From contig DNYJ01000030.1 in NCBI GenBank assembly GCA_003505155.1, forward strand, positions 1-12,663: a DNA stretch of 12,663 nucleotides, read 5' to 3'. Source of the DNA: Candidatus Uhrbacteria bacterium. GTDB taxonomy: Bacteria; Patescibacteriota; Patescibacteriia; UBA9934; UBA10169. Both the position numbers and the translations under genes were made by a program. Numbering within the stretch: the stretch's first letter is position 1; each line of letters opens with the position of its first letter. The notes beneath the pieces are model-generated. The model was not told the DNA's origin, did not search any database, and saw nothing but the letters and a program-made list of their open reading frames with translations. Below are positions 1-6,673 of the stretch, piece after piece.

Positions 1-1
1 G

Positions 2-1231
2 TACGCTTCGGCTCGGCTTTTGGACGGATTGCTGAAGGATTCGAAACACGTTTCGGCAAAGGTGGGGTCGGATGCCTTCTCGCAGGACACCGGCAGTTCT
101 GGAGTTGCAGAGCGGTTGCCGCCGAAATTTCCAACCGCAAGCTCTGAAAATTTGACGGCAACCGCAGAAACCTCTGGAGGTCGTCGAGACGTTACCAGCC
201 TGTCGTCTTCTTCAAGACAAATTTTAAGCTCACAACCCAAACCCAAGCCTCTGCCGCCACGGATGGTCGTGAAATTTGATCCGGTAATGGTTCATGCGGA
301 GGATGAGAAGGAAATTGAAGCGCACAAGGAAAACGTGCCGAGTACCAAGCCTCTGCATGACATGGAGGCTGTGGCGCAGAGGACGATGCAGGCAATCAAG
401 GCGGCTGGGACGCTCAACGAGGAAGGGAAAAAGAAGCTCCACGCGATCGTGAAGACGAGGCTGAACGGCTTGCGTGATGCGTACAAGACGCGTGCGGCAC
501 TCGAGGCAACCGAGGGACTCGGCTGGTCGGGCGGGGAGTTGACGCAGGCGCTCGAGGCGATTGAGAAAATGTACGCGGAATTGGAAGCCGCGGGAGTAGA
601 AAAAGCACAGCGTGAGAAGCGGGAGTACGTGGCAAACCGCGTTGCGCGGTTTGCGTCCAACGGAGCGGAAACGAATGGCATGTCCGTGAAGGCACCATCA
701 GCGTCTGCTCCAGCGGCAGCCGCTGATTACGTGCTCACCGAGTCGCCCCCGCCGGCCTTCAAAAAAGGCCGAGCGGGGGACCAAGCCGACTCGGCTCCTC
801 AGTTGCCTTCATCGAACATGCCATTCGTTTCCGCTCGGCAAACTTCCACGCTCCCGCCGTCGCTGAAGAGGAAAGGAAAGGTGAGAGACGTAACGGCACC
901 TCGGAAGCTTTCTGGACCGGTGGAAGAACTTGCGGGGATGACGATTGCCGACTTCCGCCGACTTGGTTCCACGGGAGAGGAAGCGGCCGGAGAAATTCAG
1001 GAACGCTTTCAGCTTCTCGAGGAACAATCCTACGCGGCACGTCTCAAAGGCATTTCCGCTTGGCGCCGCAGTCCATTGTATGAAACGTACGTCTCGGTGG
1101 TTTCGGAAGCTCTGCAGGGAGGCCTCGGTCTGGAGGCGGTTTTGCGTTCGCATGAGAGCTCGGGCGAAGAGATGTTTAAGCTTGAAGAGATGAAAGCGCT
1201 TGTCAAACTCAACGGAATGCTCCGAGTCTGA
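2..1231 (+). CDS. Hypothetical T4SS-cluster-associated protein, 5' end outside window
   Basis: The reading frame is open to the left window edge; the TTG at 20 is only the first possible start inside the window, so I treat the gene as 5'-truncated by the window (at least 409 codons seen). Counting residues from the TTG at 20: about 1-110 and 210-297 are low-complexity and rich in Ser, Pro, Ala and charged residues (probably disordered); about 112-208 are strongly helical (QRTMQAIKAAGTLNEEGKKK onward); about 298-403 form a conserved-looking C-terminal domain with TIADFRRLGSTGEEAAGEI and ISAWRRSPLYETY. No signal peptide or membrane segment is visible in this part. I recall similar C-terminal sequences beside PrgI/VirB4 genes in Parcubacteria, but know no function. 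It ends in tandem stops TGA TAG, 12 bp before the PrgI-family gene, so the two may share an operon. A strong inverted repeat lies in its coding sequence (746-779). Confidence 0.75.
   Translation, partial: YASARLLDGLLKDSKHVSAKVGSDAFSQDTGSSGVAERLPPKFPTASSENLTATAETSGGRRDVTSLSSSSRQILSSQPKPKPLPPRMVVKFDPVMVHAEDEKEIEAHKENVPSTKPLHDMEAVAQRTMQAIKAAGTLNEEGKKKLHAIVKTRLNGLRDAYKTRAALEATEGLGWSGGELTQALEAIEKMYAELEAAGVEKAQREKREYVANRVARFASNGAETNGMSVKAPSASAPAAAADYVLTESPPPAFKKGRAGDQADSAPQLPSSNMPFVSARQTSTLPPSLKRKGKVRDVTAPRKLSGPVEELAGMTIADFRRLGSTGEEAAGEIQERFQLLEEQSYAARLKGISAWRRSPLYETYVSVVSEALQGGLGLEAVLRSHESSGEEMFKLEEMKALVKLNGMLRV
746..779. repeat. Inverted repeat inside a coding region
   Basis: The arms cccccgccggcctt (746-759) and aaggccgagcggggg (765-779) pair over 14 bp with one bulged A at 772 and a 5-nt loop (caaaa). 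No T-run follows, so it is not a standard terminator. It encodes the Pro/Lys/Gly-rich part of a probably disordered linker (SPPPAFKKGRAGD). Confidence 0.7.
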
Positions 1232-1237
1232 TAGAAT
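1229..1237 (+). promoter_or_regulatory. Candidate extended -10 promoter for the PrgI-family gene
   Basis: TGATAGAAT fits the extended -10 pattern TGnTAnnnT. It overlaps the stop codons of the upstream gene and ends 6 nt before the ATG at 1244, where transcription would start at or close to the start codon. No convincing -35 lies at 16-18 bp. The same layout recurs upstream of four other genes in the window. The operon could equally be read from further upstream. Confidence 0.45.
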
Positions 1238-1243
1238 ACGTCT

Positions 1244-1681
1244 ATGATGACGCAATTCACCGTTCCACAATTCATTGATGCCGAAGACAAGATCTTGGGA
1301 CCCATCACGGTGCGGCAGTTTGTTATTCTTCTTGTCGCCGGGCTGTTTGCCACGCTGTTCTACAAGTTTTTTGACTTTACGCTATTTCTTTTGACGGGCG
1401 CGCCGCTCCTCATCGCCTCCGGCATCCTCGCGTTTCTCAAAGTCAACGGTGTGTCGGTTCATTTTTTCGCGTTGAATCTGATTCAAACGTTCCGCCGGCC
1501 GCAGTTGCGTGTGTGGGACAAGACGGTAACGAATCAGCAGTTGCGCGAGCGTTTGAAGCCCGACGCGGCGTGGGTGCCGCTCCCAACGGCGCGCAAAGCG
1601 CCGCTCATGCGTTCCCACATTCAAGACCTGTCTCTTCTGGTAAACACCGGCGGCATGTTCAATCCTGACGAGGAAGCGTGA
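1244..1681 (+). CDS. PrgI-family membrane protein of a type IV secretion-like system
   Basis: The 145-aa product opens with TVPQFIDAEDKILGPITVRQ, the signature I know from PrgI-family proteins of Firmicutes conjugation systems and of CPR genomes. Two hydrophobic segments follow (about residues 26-45 and 47-66), then a soluble C-terminal tail; PrgI-like proteins are thought to be small inner-membrane parts of the T4SS, comparable to VirB3. The tail holds FALNLIQTFRRPQLRVWDK and ends in an acidic stretch. ATG 1244 is directly followed by a second ATG (1247), which is an equally possible start. No Shine-Dalgarno is seen; a TGATAGAAT element lies just upstream. The next gene begins 1 bp after the stop, so translation is probably coupled. 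The family call is firm; the system's function (conjugation, uptake or secretion) is inferred. Confidence 0.88.
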   Translation: MMTQFTVPQFIDAEDKILGPITVRQFVILLVAGLFATLFYKFFDFTLFLLTGAPLLIASGILAFLKVNGVSVHFFALNLIQTFRRPQLRVWDKTVTNQQLRERLKPDAAWVPLPTARKAPLMRSHIQDLSLLVNTGGMFNPDEEA

Positions 1682-1682
1682 T

Positions 1683-2393
1683 ATGGCAAAGAACGGCAAA
1701 AAAACAAGGGAAGAGATGCGCAACAAGAAGGCCAAGCAGGCTCCTCCAACGCAGAACTATTTGGACATCGCCGAAATTCGGGAAGGGATTGTCGTGTTGA
1801 AGGACGGGACTCTGCGCGCCGTCTTAATGGTTTCAAGCATCAACTTCGCTCTCAAAAGCGAAGATGAACAGCAGGCGATCATTCAGGGGTACATGTCGTT
1901 TTTGAACTCACTCGAGTATCCAATTCAGATTGTTATCCAGTCGCGCAAGATGAACATTGATGCCTATTTGGGGAGTCTGGGCGAGGCCGAGCGCGCCACG
2001 AAGAATGATGCCCTGCGCAATCAAATTCTCGACTACCGTTCGTTCATTCAGGAACTCGTGAGTCTCGGGGACATCATGCAGAAGAAATTTTATCTTGTGA
2101 TCCCCTACGATCCGCTGACCGACAAAGGGAAGGGATTTTTCAAGCGGCTTGGCGAGACGCTTTCTCCCGCGCGCATTCTGAAGCTCAAATCGGTTCAGTT
2201 CGCCGAGCGTAAGAAACAGATTGATCGGCGCGTTTCGATCATTCAAGGCGCTCTTCAATCCATGTCCCTCAACAGCGTCCAGCTTGATACGCAAGGTCTG
2301 ATGGAGCTGTACTACAACGCGTATAATCCGGACGTATTCGAATCCGAGCGCCTGGCGGACATGAGCCAGTTGCGCATGGAAGAAGGATTTTAA
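1683..2393 (+). CDS. TraC-like domain protein, companion of VirB4
   Basis: This 236-aa protein has a basic, Lys-rich N-terminus (1-22), then a domain starting YLDIAEIREGIVVLKDGTLR and continuing VSSINFALKSEDEQQAIIQ, typical of the TraC-like N-terminal domain found with VirB4/TraC ATPases. It has no Walker motifs, signal peptide or membrane segment, so it is presumably a cytoplasmic, non-catalytic partner of the ATPase encoded 8 bp downstream. That ATPase has its own complete N-terminal domain, so this is a separate gene and not the broken-off front of VirB4. The C-terminus (about 150-236) is charged and helical. The start ATG lies 1 bp after the PrgI-family stop, which points to translational coupling. 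Family assignment is from recalled sequence similarity; the role is inferred. Confidence 0.8.
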   Translation: MAKNGKKTREEMRNKKAKQAPPTQNYLDIAEIREGIVVLKDGTLRAVLMVSSINFALKSEDEQQAIIQGYMSFLNSLEYPIQIVIQSRKMNIDAYLGSLGEAERATKNDALRNQILDYRSFIQELVSLGDIMQKKFYLVIPYDPLTDKGKGFFKRLGETLSPARILKLKSVQFAERKKQIDRRVSIIQGALQSMSLNSVQLDTQGLMELYYNAYNPDVFESERLADMSQLRMEEGF

Positions 2394-2401
2394 AACAGGA
2401 T

Positions 2402-4408
2402 ATGGCTTTTGAATCATCGCAATTCGATCTCGACAAAAAACGCGCGGCGCCGCCCTCCGAGCCCAAGCTCTCGAAAAAGGAAATCGCGGCTCGGGAAGAA
2501 CGCGAACTGCTCGAAGAGGAGCGCGTTTACGTGCGGGGCACGGCCGCCGTGCGTGACCTGATCGCTCCGGCATCGTTTCAGGTAACGCCGCGGTTTCTTC
2601 AGCTTTCGGGCGTGTATGTGCGCACGCTGTTTGTCGTTACGTACCCGCGTTATGTGTCCGTCGGCTGGTCGGCGCCCATCATCAATTTGAACAACACGCT
2701 CGACATTGCCATGTATTTTTATCCGGTCAAGGCGACGATCATTTTGAAACAGCTGCAGAAGAAAGTCGGCGTGCTGGAAGCGGGCATTTCCATTGACAAC
2801 GAGAAGGGCAAGCCGAGGGACCCGATCAAGGAGACGGCTCTGCGCGACATTGAACGATTGCGCGACGACCTCACTCAAGGGACCGAGCACTTCTTTCAAT
2901 TTGCTTTCTACCTCACTATCTACGCGAAAACCGAAGACGAGTTGGATGGACTGACGGAGGAAATCGAGTCCGAATTCGGCAGTAAGCTCATTTACACCAA
3001 GCGCGGCTTTTTCCAATCCGAGCAGGGATTCAATTCCACCTTGCCCGTGGGCAACGACGAACTTCTCATCAGCTTTAACATGAACACCTCGCCCATCGCG
3101 AGCTCGTTCCCGTTCATTTCCTCCGACCTGACTTCCGAAGGCGGCATTCTCTATGGCATCAATCGCCACAACAACAGCCTCATTCTCTTTGACCGCTTCA
3201 GTCTGCAAAACGCCAACTCCGTTGTGTTCGCCACTTCGGGAGCGGGAAAAAGCTACGCGATCAAACTCGAAATCATCCGCTCGATGATGCTCGGCACCGA
3301 CGTGATTGTGATTGATCCGGAAATGGAGTACAAGCCGCTTTCGGAGGCCGTCGGCGGAACCTACATCAACATTTCGCTTTCCTCGGAAGCCAAAGTGAAT
3401 CCATTCGATTTGCCCAGGCCAAAAGGAGAGGAGACGGCCGTGGACGACATCATCCGTTCCGCGGTTATCACGCTCAAGGGGCTTCTGCGCATTATGATTG
3501 GCCAGCCGATTGGGGGAAGCGGGCATATCGGGTTTACGCCGGAGGAAGATTCCATGCTGGATCGCGCGCTCATCGAGGCATACGCGAAAAAGGACATCAC
3601 GCCTGATCTCCACAGTCTGAACGGCGTGGAACCTCCCATCATGCAGGATTTGATTGACGTTTTGGAAGGCATGGAGGGAGCGGACAATTTGGTCAAGCGT
3701 TTGCAAAAGTATGTTACGGGCACCTTCTCGGGAATTCTCAATTCGCCCACGACCGTTGAGATGAGGAACCAGCTTGTGGTCTTCTCTGTGCGCGATCTGG
3801 AGGACGAGCTTCGGCCGGCGGCGGTGTACACGATCGTGAATTACATTTGGAACATCGTGCGGTCGGAGAGCAAGAAACGCATTCTCGTTATTGACGAGGC
3901 GTGGTGGCTTATGCAACATGAAGACTCGGCGAAGTTTATTTTTGCGCTCGTGAAGCGCGCGCGCAAATACTACCTGGGTGTTACGACGATTACGCAGGAT
4001 GTGAATGACTTTCTGCGCTCCGCCTACGGTCAGGCCATCGTGACGAACTCCTCACTCCAACTTCTTATGAAGCAGTCGCCGGCGGGAGTGGATGTAGTGA
4101 AAGAGACGTTCAATCTTACCGACAGTGAAAAGTATCTCCTTCTCGAGTCCGGCGTGGGAGAGGGGATTTTCTTTGCCGGGTCCAAACACGCGGCAATCAA
4201 GGTTGTGGCTTCCTACAACGAGGATCGGATTATCACGACGAATCCGGAACAGCTTCTGAAGATTGAAAAGGAACGGAAGGTGCAAGAGGCAACGTTTACA
4301 GTAGATCAAGAGAAAGTCGCGCAAGCCGGTCCGAGCGTGCGTCTGCAGGCCGCCGCCGCTTTAGAGGCGCCGGAAAAACTTCTTGAGAAACCGCCGACGC
4401 AACCATAA
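2402..4408 (+). CDS. virB4: VirB4/TraC-type T4SS ATPase
   Basis: The 668-aa protein is a hexameric-type motor ATPase of type IV secretion systems, expected at the inner membrane face where it powers assembly or substrate transfer. After a charged N-terminus (1-40), residues about 45-265 form the CagE/TrbE/VirB4-like N-terminal domain (LSGVYVRTLFVVTYPRYVS; GFFQSEQGFNSTLPVG). The nucleotide-binding domain follows: Walker A ATSGAGKS at 277-284, a VIVIDPEMEY stretch at 301-310, and Walker B with catalytic Glu ILVIDEAWW at 494-502; GVTTITQDVNDFLRS (about 529-543) matches the RecA-fold sensor region. The C-terminal 50 residues are Ala/Glu-rich and probably flexible. All key residues are intact and the length is near normal for compact CPR forms. 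It lies 8 bp after the TraC-like gene and 9 bp before the next gene, in one operon. Confidence 0.93.
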   Translation: MAFESSQFDLDKKRAAPPSEPKLSKKEIAAREERELLEEERVYVRGTAAVRDLIAPASFQVTPRFLQLSGVYVRTLFVVTYPRYVSVGWSAPIINLNNTLDIAMYFYPVKATIILKQLQKKVGVLEAGISIDNEKGKPRDPIKETALRDIERLRDDLTQGTEHFFQFAFYLTIYAKTEDELDGLTEEIESEFGSKLIYTKRGFFQSEQGFNSTLPVGNDELLISFNMNTSPIASSFPFISSDLTSEGGILYGINRHNNSLILFDRFSLQNANSVVFATSGAGKSYAIKLEIIRSMMLGTDVIVIDPEMEYKPLSEAVGGTYINISLSSEAKVNPFDLPRPKGEETAVDDIIRSAVITLKGLLRIMIGQPIGGSGHIGFTPEEDSMLDRALIEAYAKKDITPDLHSLNGVEPPIMQDLIDVLEGMEGADNLVKRLQKYVTGTFSGILNSPTTVEMRNQLVVFSVRDLEDELRPAAVYTIVNYIWNIVRSESKKRILVIDEAWWLMQHEDSAKFIFALVKRARKYYLGVTTITQDVNDFLRSAYGQAIVTNSSLQLLMKQSPAGVDVVKETFNLTDSEKYLLLESGVGEGIFFAGSKHAAIKVVASYNEDRIITTNPEQLLKIEKERKVQEATFTVDQEKVAQAGPSVRLQAAAALEAPEKLLEKPPTQP

Positions 4409-4417
4409 CCGCATTTT

Positions 4418-4978
4418 ATGAACGACAAGAAAAAACGTCTGGTACTCATCGCGGGGATTCTCGTTCTCCTTTTGATTCTCCTTCTCTTGTTCTGGCCGAA
4501 GAAGAAGCAACCGGAGGCTCCCCTGACAGAGACACCATCGGCCTCTCCCGCGCCTGTGGCCGAAACGTCGCTCGTCGCTCCTCTCATCGAGCGTGAAGTT
4601 CCGACTCCCTCGCAGGCAAGCGCGGAAGCGGTCGCTCGCACGTTTGCCGAGCGTTATGCGAGCTTCTCGGCCGAGAGTCATTTTATCAATATCACGGACT
4701 TGTTTCCGATAATGACGGATGCGTTTCGGACGCGGCAGAAAGTTTTCATTGAGTCTGCGGAGCCGCTCGACGAATATTATGGTGTAACCTCGAAGATCGT
4801 ATCGCTTTCGGCCGTGTTGTTTACCGACTCTGTGGCTGTAGTGGACGCGTCCCTTCAGCGCATCGAGGCTCGAGGGTCTGCGCAGAACATGGCGACAAAA
4901 TATGAAACGCTTCGTCTCAATCTCGTTTTTGAAAACGGTTCATGGCTCGTCGATGGGGCCGAGTGGTCCAAGGAATAA
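4418..4978 (+). CDS. Membrane-anchored protein with NTF2/VirB8-like C-terminal domain
   Basis: The 186-aa product starts with MNDKKKR, followed by one strongly hydrophobic segment (about residues 8-25), a Lys-Lys-Lys stop-transfer patch, a Pro/Ala/Thr-rich linker (29-66), and a folded domain (about 67-186) with VARTFAERYASFSAESHFIN and LRLNLVFENGSWLVDGAEW. The helix-then-curved-sheet pattern ending in 'W.V..A.W' suggests an NTF2-like fold, as in VirB8/TcpC of T4SS, with the domain outside the membrane. I recall similar proteins directly after VirB4 in CPR genomes, without experimental function. It sits 9 bp after virB4 and its 3' end overlaps comF by 37 bp. The VirB8-like role is inference; an independent lineage-specific envelope protein is the alternative. 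Confidence 0.72.
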   Translation: MNDKKKRLVLIAGILVLLLILLLLFWPKKKQPEAPLTETPSASPAPVAETSLVAPLIEREVPTPSQASAEAVARTFAERYASFSAESHFINITDLFPIMTDAFRTRQKVFIESAEPLDEYYGVTSKIVSLSAVLFTDSVAVVDASLQRIEARGSAQNMATKYETLRLNLVFENGSWLVDGAEWSKE

Positions 4979-5655
4979 CGGATGTCCTGTTTCCTCGCGC
5001 GTGTGTGCGTTGCGGAAAAGAAGGAGATGACGTGTGTTCGTCGTGCTGGAGCGTTGCGTTTGGCGAGGCTGTCGCTCTCGTCTGCCCTTCGTGCCAAAAA
5101 CCTTCTGTGATCGGCTCGCGCCATGCGGGCTGCACATCGCTCTTGGACGGACTTCTCTTTGCGATGCCGTATGCAAACTCCGTGACGCACGGACTCCTGC
5201 GTCGGTGGAAGTTTGATTACGTTCGGTCGGTGGAGCCGCATCTCAAACGCCTCATTGAACGCCTGCCGCTTGCGGAGATTCTTGGGGGCGATGATTGGAC
5301 GGTGGTGCCGGTGTCCCTGCACGAACGCCGGAAACGCGAGCGCGGGTTCGATCAAGCCGCTTGGATCGCAAAGACGGTGGCGGACCACCTTCATCTTCCG
5401 GCTGTGAACGCTCTTGAGCGCACGCGCTACACCAAACAGCAATCTCGTCGGCCTGCTCGAACGACGAAATCTGACGGGGATCTTCGCTCAAAGCAAGATC
5501 TCAAAGGCGCCTTCCGCGCGAGACAATCCATCGAAGGCCGTATCATTCTCTGCGACGATGTCTTTACCTCCGGCGCAACGATGGAAGCGGCCGCAAAAGC
5601 CTGCCGCGACGCGGGAGCAACCTCCGTTTGGGGGGTTGTGATCGCGAAGGGGTAA
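4942..5655 (+). CDS. comF: ComF family protein (amidophosphoribosyltransferase-like)
   Basis: The 237-aa protein has an N-terminal zinc-finger region with CVRC (21-24), CSSC (32-35), CPSC (48-51) and C64, then a phosphoribosyltransferase fold: VPVSLHERRKRERGFDQA (123-139) and the PRPP-binding loop IILCDDVFTSGAT (201-213). ComF is a cytosolic factor needed for DNA uptake in competent bacteria; related proteins act in ssDNA handling, and the PRPP chemistry is unresolved. The ATG at 4942 lies inside the preceding gene (37-bp overlap); GTG 4963 is a possible shorter start, while later starts would lose the first Cys pair. The overlap ties it to the T4SS-type operon. Its last 30 bp, stop included, are repeated perfectly at 6601-6630, and a hairpin lies 3 bp after the stop. 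Confidence 0.92.
   Translation: MARRWGRVVQGITDVLFPRACVRCGKEGDDVCSSCWSVAFGEAVALVCPSCQKPSVIGSRHAGCTSLLDGLLFAMPYANSVTHGLLRRWKFDYVRSVEPHLKRLIERLPLAEILGGDDWTVVPVSLHERRKRERGFDQAAWIAKTVADHLHLPAVNALERTRYTKQQSRRPARTTKSDGDLRSKQDLKGAFRARQSIEGRIILCDDVFTSGATMEAAAKACRDAGATSVWGVVIAKG
5626..5655 (+). repeat. 30-bp direct repeat, copy 1 (3' end of comF)
   Basis: The sequence from gtttgggggg to gaaggggtaa is identical to 6601-6630 over all 30 bases, and differs at the flanking base on each side (c vs t on the left, c vs g on the right). It encodes the ComF C-terminus VWGVVIAKG and the stop codon. The two copies are 975 bp apart and bracket the zeta-toxin cassette. Confidence 0.95.
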
Positions 5656-5657
5656 CA

Positions 5658-5685
5658 AACCCACCATCTATGAGGACGGTGGGTT
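5658..5685. terminator. Hairpin between convergent comF and toxin cassette
   Basis: Arms aacccacc (5658-5665) and ggtgggtt (5678-5685) form an 8-bp stem with a 12-nt loop. On the minus strand the stem runs into TTTGTTA, a modest U-tract, so it best fits as terminator of the small minus-strand gene, whose TAA lies within it. On the plus strand only TTATT follows, 3 bp after the comF stop. Confidence 0.6.
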
Positions 5686-5857
5686 ATTGAGAGCGGGCGT
5701 AGGTTTCCATGAGATCCTTCTGGTCTTTGTTGGCTTGCCGGACAACTTCTCGCAGGAGGTTTTCTTTTTCCTTCGGCGAGGCGTATCTGTGGAACGAGGA
5801 GAAATCTCCCATAGCATGGGAACGTCTTTTGAAGAGTTGTTTGATAAGCTTTATCAT
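5684..5857 (-). CDS. 57-aa protein overlapping the zeta toxin stop (possible antitoxin or accessory)
   Basis: This minus-strand gene is short and easily missed: 57 codons plus TAA. Its ATG (5857-5855) overlaps the toxin TGA (5856-5854) as ATGA, the classic sign of translational coupling. The product begins MIKLIKQLFKRRSH and ends KDQKDLMETYARSQ; it is basic at the N-terminus and otherwise mostly charged and helical (SPKEKENLLREVVRQANKDQ). No membrane segment or known motif is seen. The gene ends at the hairpin beside comF, so it exactly fills the space left in the cassette. Its position suggests an antitoxin or modulator of the kinase, but classical epsilon antitoxins lie upstream of zeta and are larger (about 90 aa), and I see no similarity to them. 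The function is unproven. Confidence 0.66.
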   Translation of the reverse strand: MIKLIKQLFKRRSHAMGDFSSFHRYASPKEKENLLREVVRQANKDQKDLMETYARSQ

Positions 5858-6549
5858 AAAATCTTCTCTAACTCTTCTCGACTATACATCTCTGGAAGGA
5901 GCAAATCAAGGCAGTCGATATTCGAAAAGAAGCTCTCTTTGTTAGAAGTGAAGTTTTTGACAATCAAGTTAAGCTCAATACGATCCTGAAATTCCAATTT
6001 TGCCCTGGTTACATTTTTTTGAGCTGCAAGAAAGGCGTTGATGAAAACATCTCGAGTCACTCGACGTCCTTCATTGATCTCACGTGCTTGAGTGAATTTC
6101 CATGCTGTCGAGGGACTCTGGAAGATGTAATAGATCACGACCTGCCGCTCGTGATTCAAAGAGCGTTCGATATTTTTCATGGCATGAGCATAGGCGAACG
6201 TTCCATCCAGGATGAAATTGATGTTCTTAGCGATGACGTAATCAAGAAGCTTGTTCACTCCGATGGTACAGGCGTTTTGGAAAAGGTGAGCATTCGCACC
6301 GTCATAGTCTTCGAAGAGTTCTCGTATCTCATCTGCGTCTATTCGCACAGGTGGTTGATCGGCAAAACGTTCAATGAGTCTTTTGGAGACCTCTGTCTTT
6401 CCGGCTCCGGGCGATCCGGCCATAAAAACAGAAGTTGGTTGTTTGCTTGGGGTATACAAATCAGGATTGGCAAAGCGCCGAATCAGTTCACGTCCATTTG
6501 CCTTGACGAAGTGTTCGGCTTTGGCGGATATGTTGGTGATGATAACCAT
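5854..6549 (-). CDS. Zeta-toxin family kinase
   Basis: The 231-aa protein is a P-loop kinase of the zeta toxin/PezT type. Visible motifs: Walker A GSPGAGKT at 45-52, RIDADEIRELF at 69-79 (the Asp region that acts as base and positions the substrate), NFILDGTF at 111-118, and EGRRVTRDVF at 160-169 with the arginines expected to contact ATP phosphates. Studied zeta toxins phosphorylate UDP-N-acetylglucosamine and block peptidoglycan precursor synthesis; other members modify other targets, so the substrate here is open. The motifs look intact, so the enzyme is probably active. No epsilon-like antitoxin gene lies upstream: only 51 bp separate its ATG from the repeat copy. A 57-aa gene overlaps its stop by ATGA. 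An extended -10 lies 8 nt before the start. The AT-rich composition sets it apart from its neighbours. Confidence 0.88.
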   Translation of the reverse strand: MVIITNISAKAEHFVKANGRELIRRFANPDLYTPSKQPTSVFMAGSPGAGKTEVSKRLIERFADQPPVRIDADEIRELFEDYDGANAHLFQNACTIGVNKLLDYVIAKNINFILDGTFAYAHAMKNIERSLNHERQVVIYYIFQSPSTAWKFTQAREINEGRRVTRDVFINAFLAAQKNVTRAKLEFQDRIELNLIVKNFTSNKESFFSNIDCLDLLLPEMYSREELEKIL

Positions 6550-6557
6550 ACGGATCT

Positions 6558-6566
6558 ATTGTATCA
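6558..6566 (-). promoter_or_regulatory. Extended -10 promoter of the zeta toxin gene
   Basis: On the minus strand TGATACAAT (extended -10, TACAAT 5/6 to consensus) ends 8 nt before the toxin ATG at 6549. Transcription would start at or within a base or two of the start codon, giving a leaderless mRNA. No Shine-Dalgarno is present and no clear -35 is seen. The element lies inside the cassette, so the cassette carries its own promoter. Confidence 0.6.
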
Positions 6567-6600
6567 GAAGCATCCTTGCTATCGAGTCGATGTGGCCTAT

Positions 6601-6630
6601 GTTTGGGGGGTTGTGATCGCGAAGGGGTAA
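6601..6630 (+). repeat. 30-bp direct repeat, copy 2
   Basis: This is a perfect second copy of 5626-5655 (end of comF with stop). The bases just before it, read in the comF frame, give RVDVAY then VWGVVIAKG, loosely like the true RDAGATS VWGVVIAKG; this may be a remnant or chance. No complete gene uses this copy. Confidence 0.95.
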
Positions 6631-6673
6631 GCGAATGAAAGGATAAGGGATAAATGGGAACGCTAAACACCAT

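Larger units (their letters stand above)
5656..6630. mobile_element. Putative integrated toxin cassette bounded by 30-bp repeats
   Basis: A 975-bp unit (one repeat copy plus 945 bp) carries a zeta-type toxin gene and a small overlapping gene on the minus strand, plus its own hairpin, between two perfect copies of the comF 3' end. Hand counts give 43/120 G+C (36%) for 5881-6000 inside it, against 77/120 (64%) for 5281-5340 plus 5401-5460 in comF. Insertion that keeps the target's 3' end intact is the habit of site-specific integration. No integrase or transposase is encoded here, so mobilisation would have been in trans, or the repeats reflect another recombination event. The boundary could be placed equally well at 5626-6600. 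Confidence 0.6.

Noticed and set aside
2414..3919. 501-codon open frame on the minus strand opposite virB4
   Set aside because: It mirrors the VirB4 coding sequence, whose intact Walker motifs prove the plus strand is coding. Its product is an unstructured mix rich in His, Arg and Asp without any family resemblance; it is a shadow of a G+C-rich gene.
1683..4408. A VirB4 gene split by frameshift into the 236-aa and 668-aa proteins
   Set aside because: The 668-aa protein has a full N-terminal domain plus ATPase domain of its own, and the 236-aa one is a complete domain with proper stop and an 8-bp gap. They are two genes.
5687..5989. 100-codon plus-strand frame after comF
   Set aside because: It runs antisense to the small gene and the toxin 3' end, both better supported by the ATGA overlap and by motifs.
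6019..6630. 203-codon plus-strand frame ending in VWGVVIAKG like ComF
   Set aside because: Apart from the last nine codons, supplied by the 30-bp repeat, it is antisense to the zeta toxin gene and shows no ComF motifs. It is not a truncated second comF.
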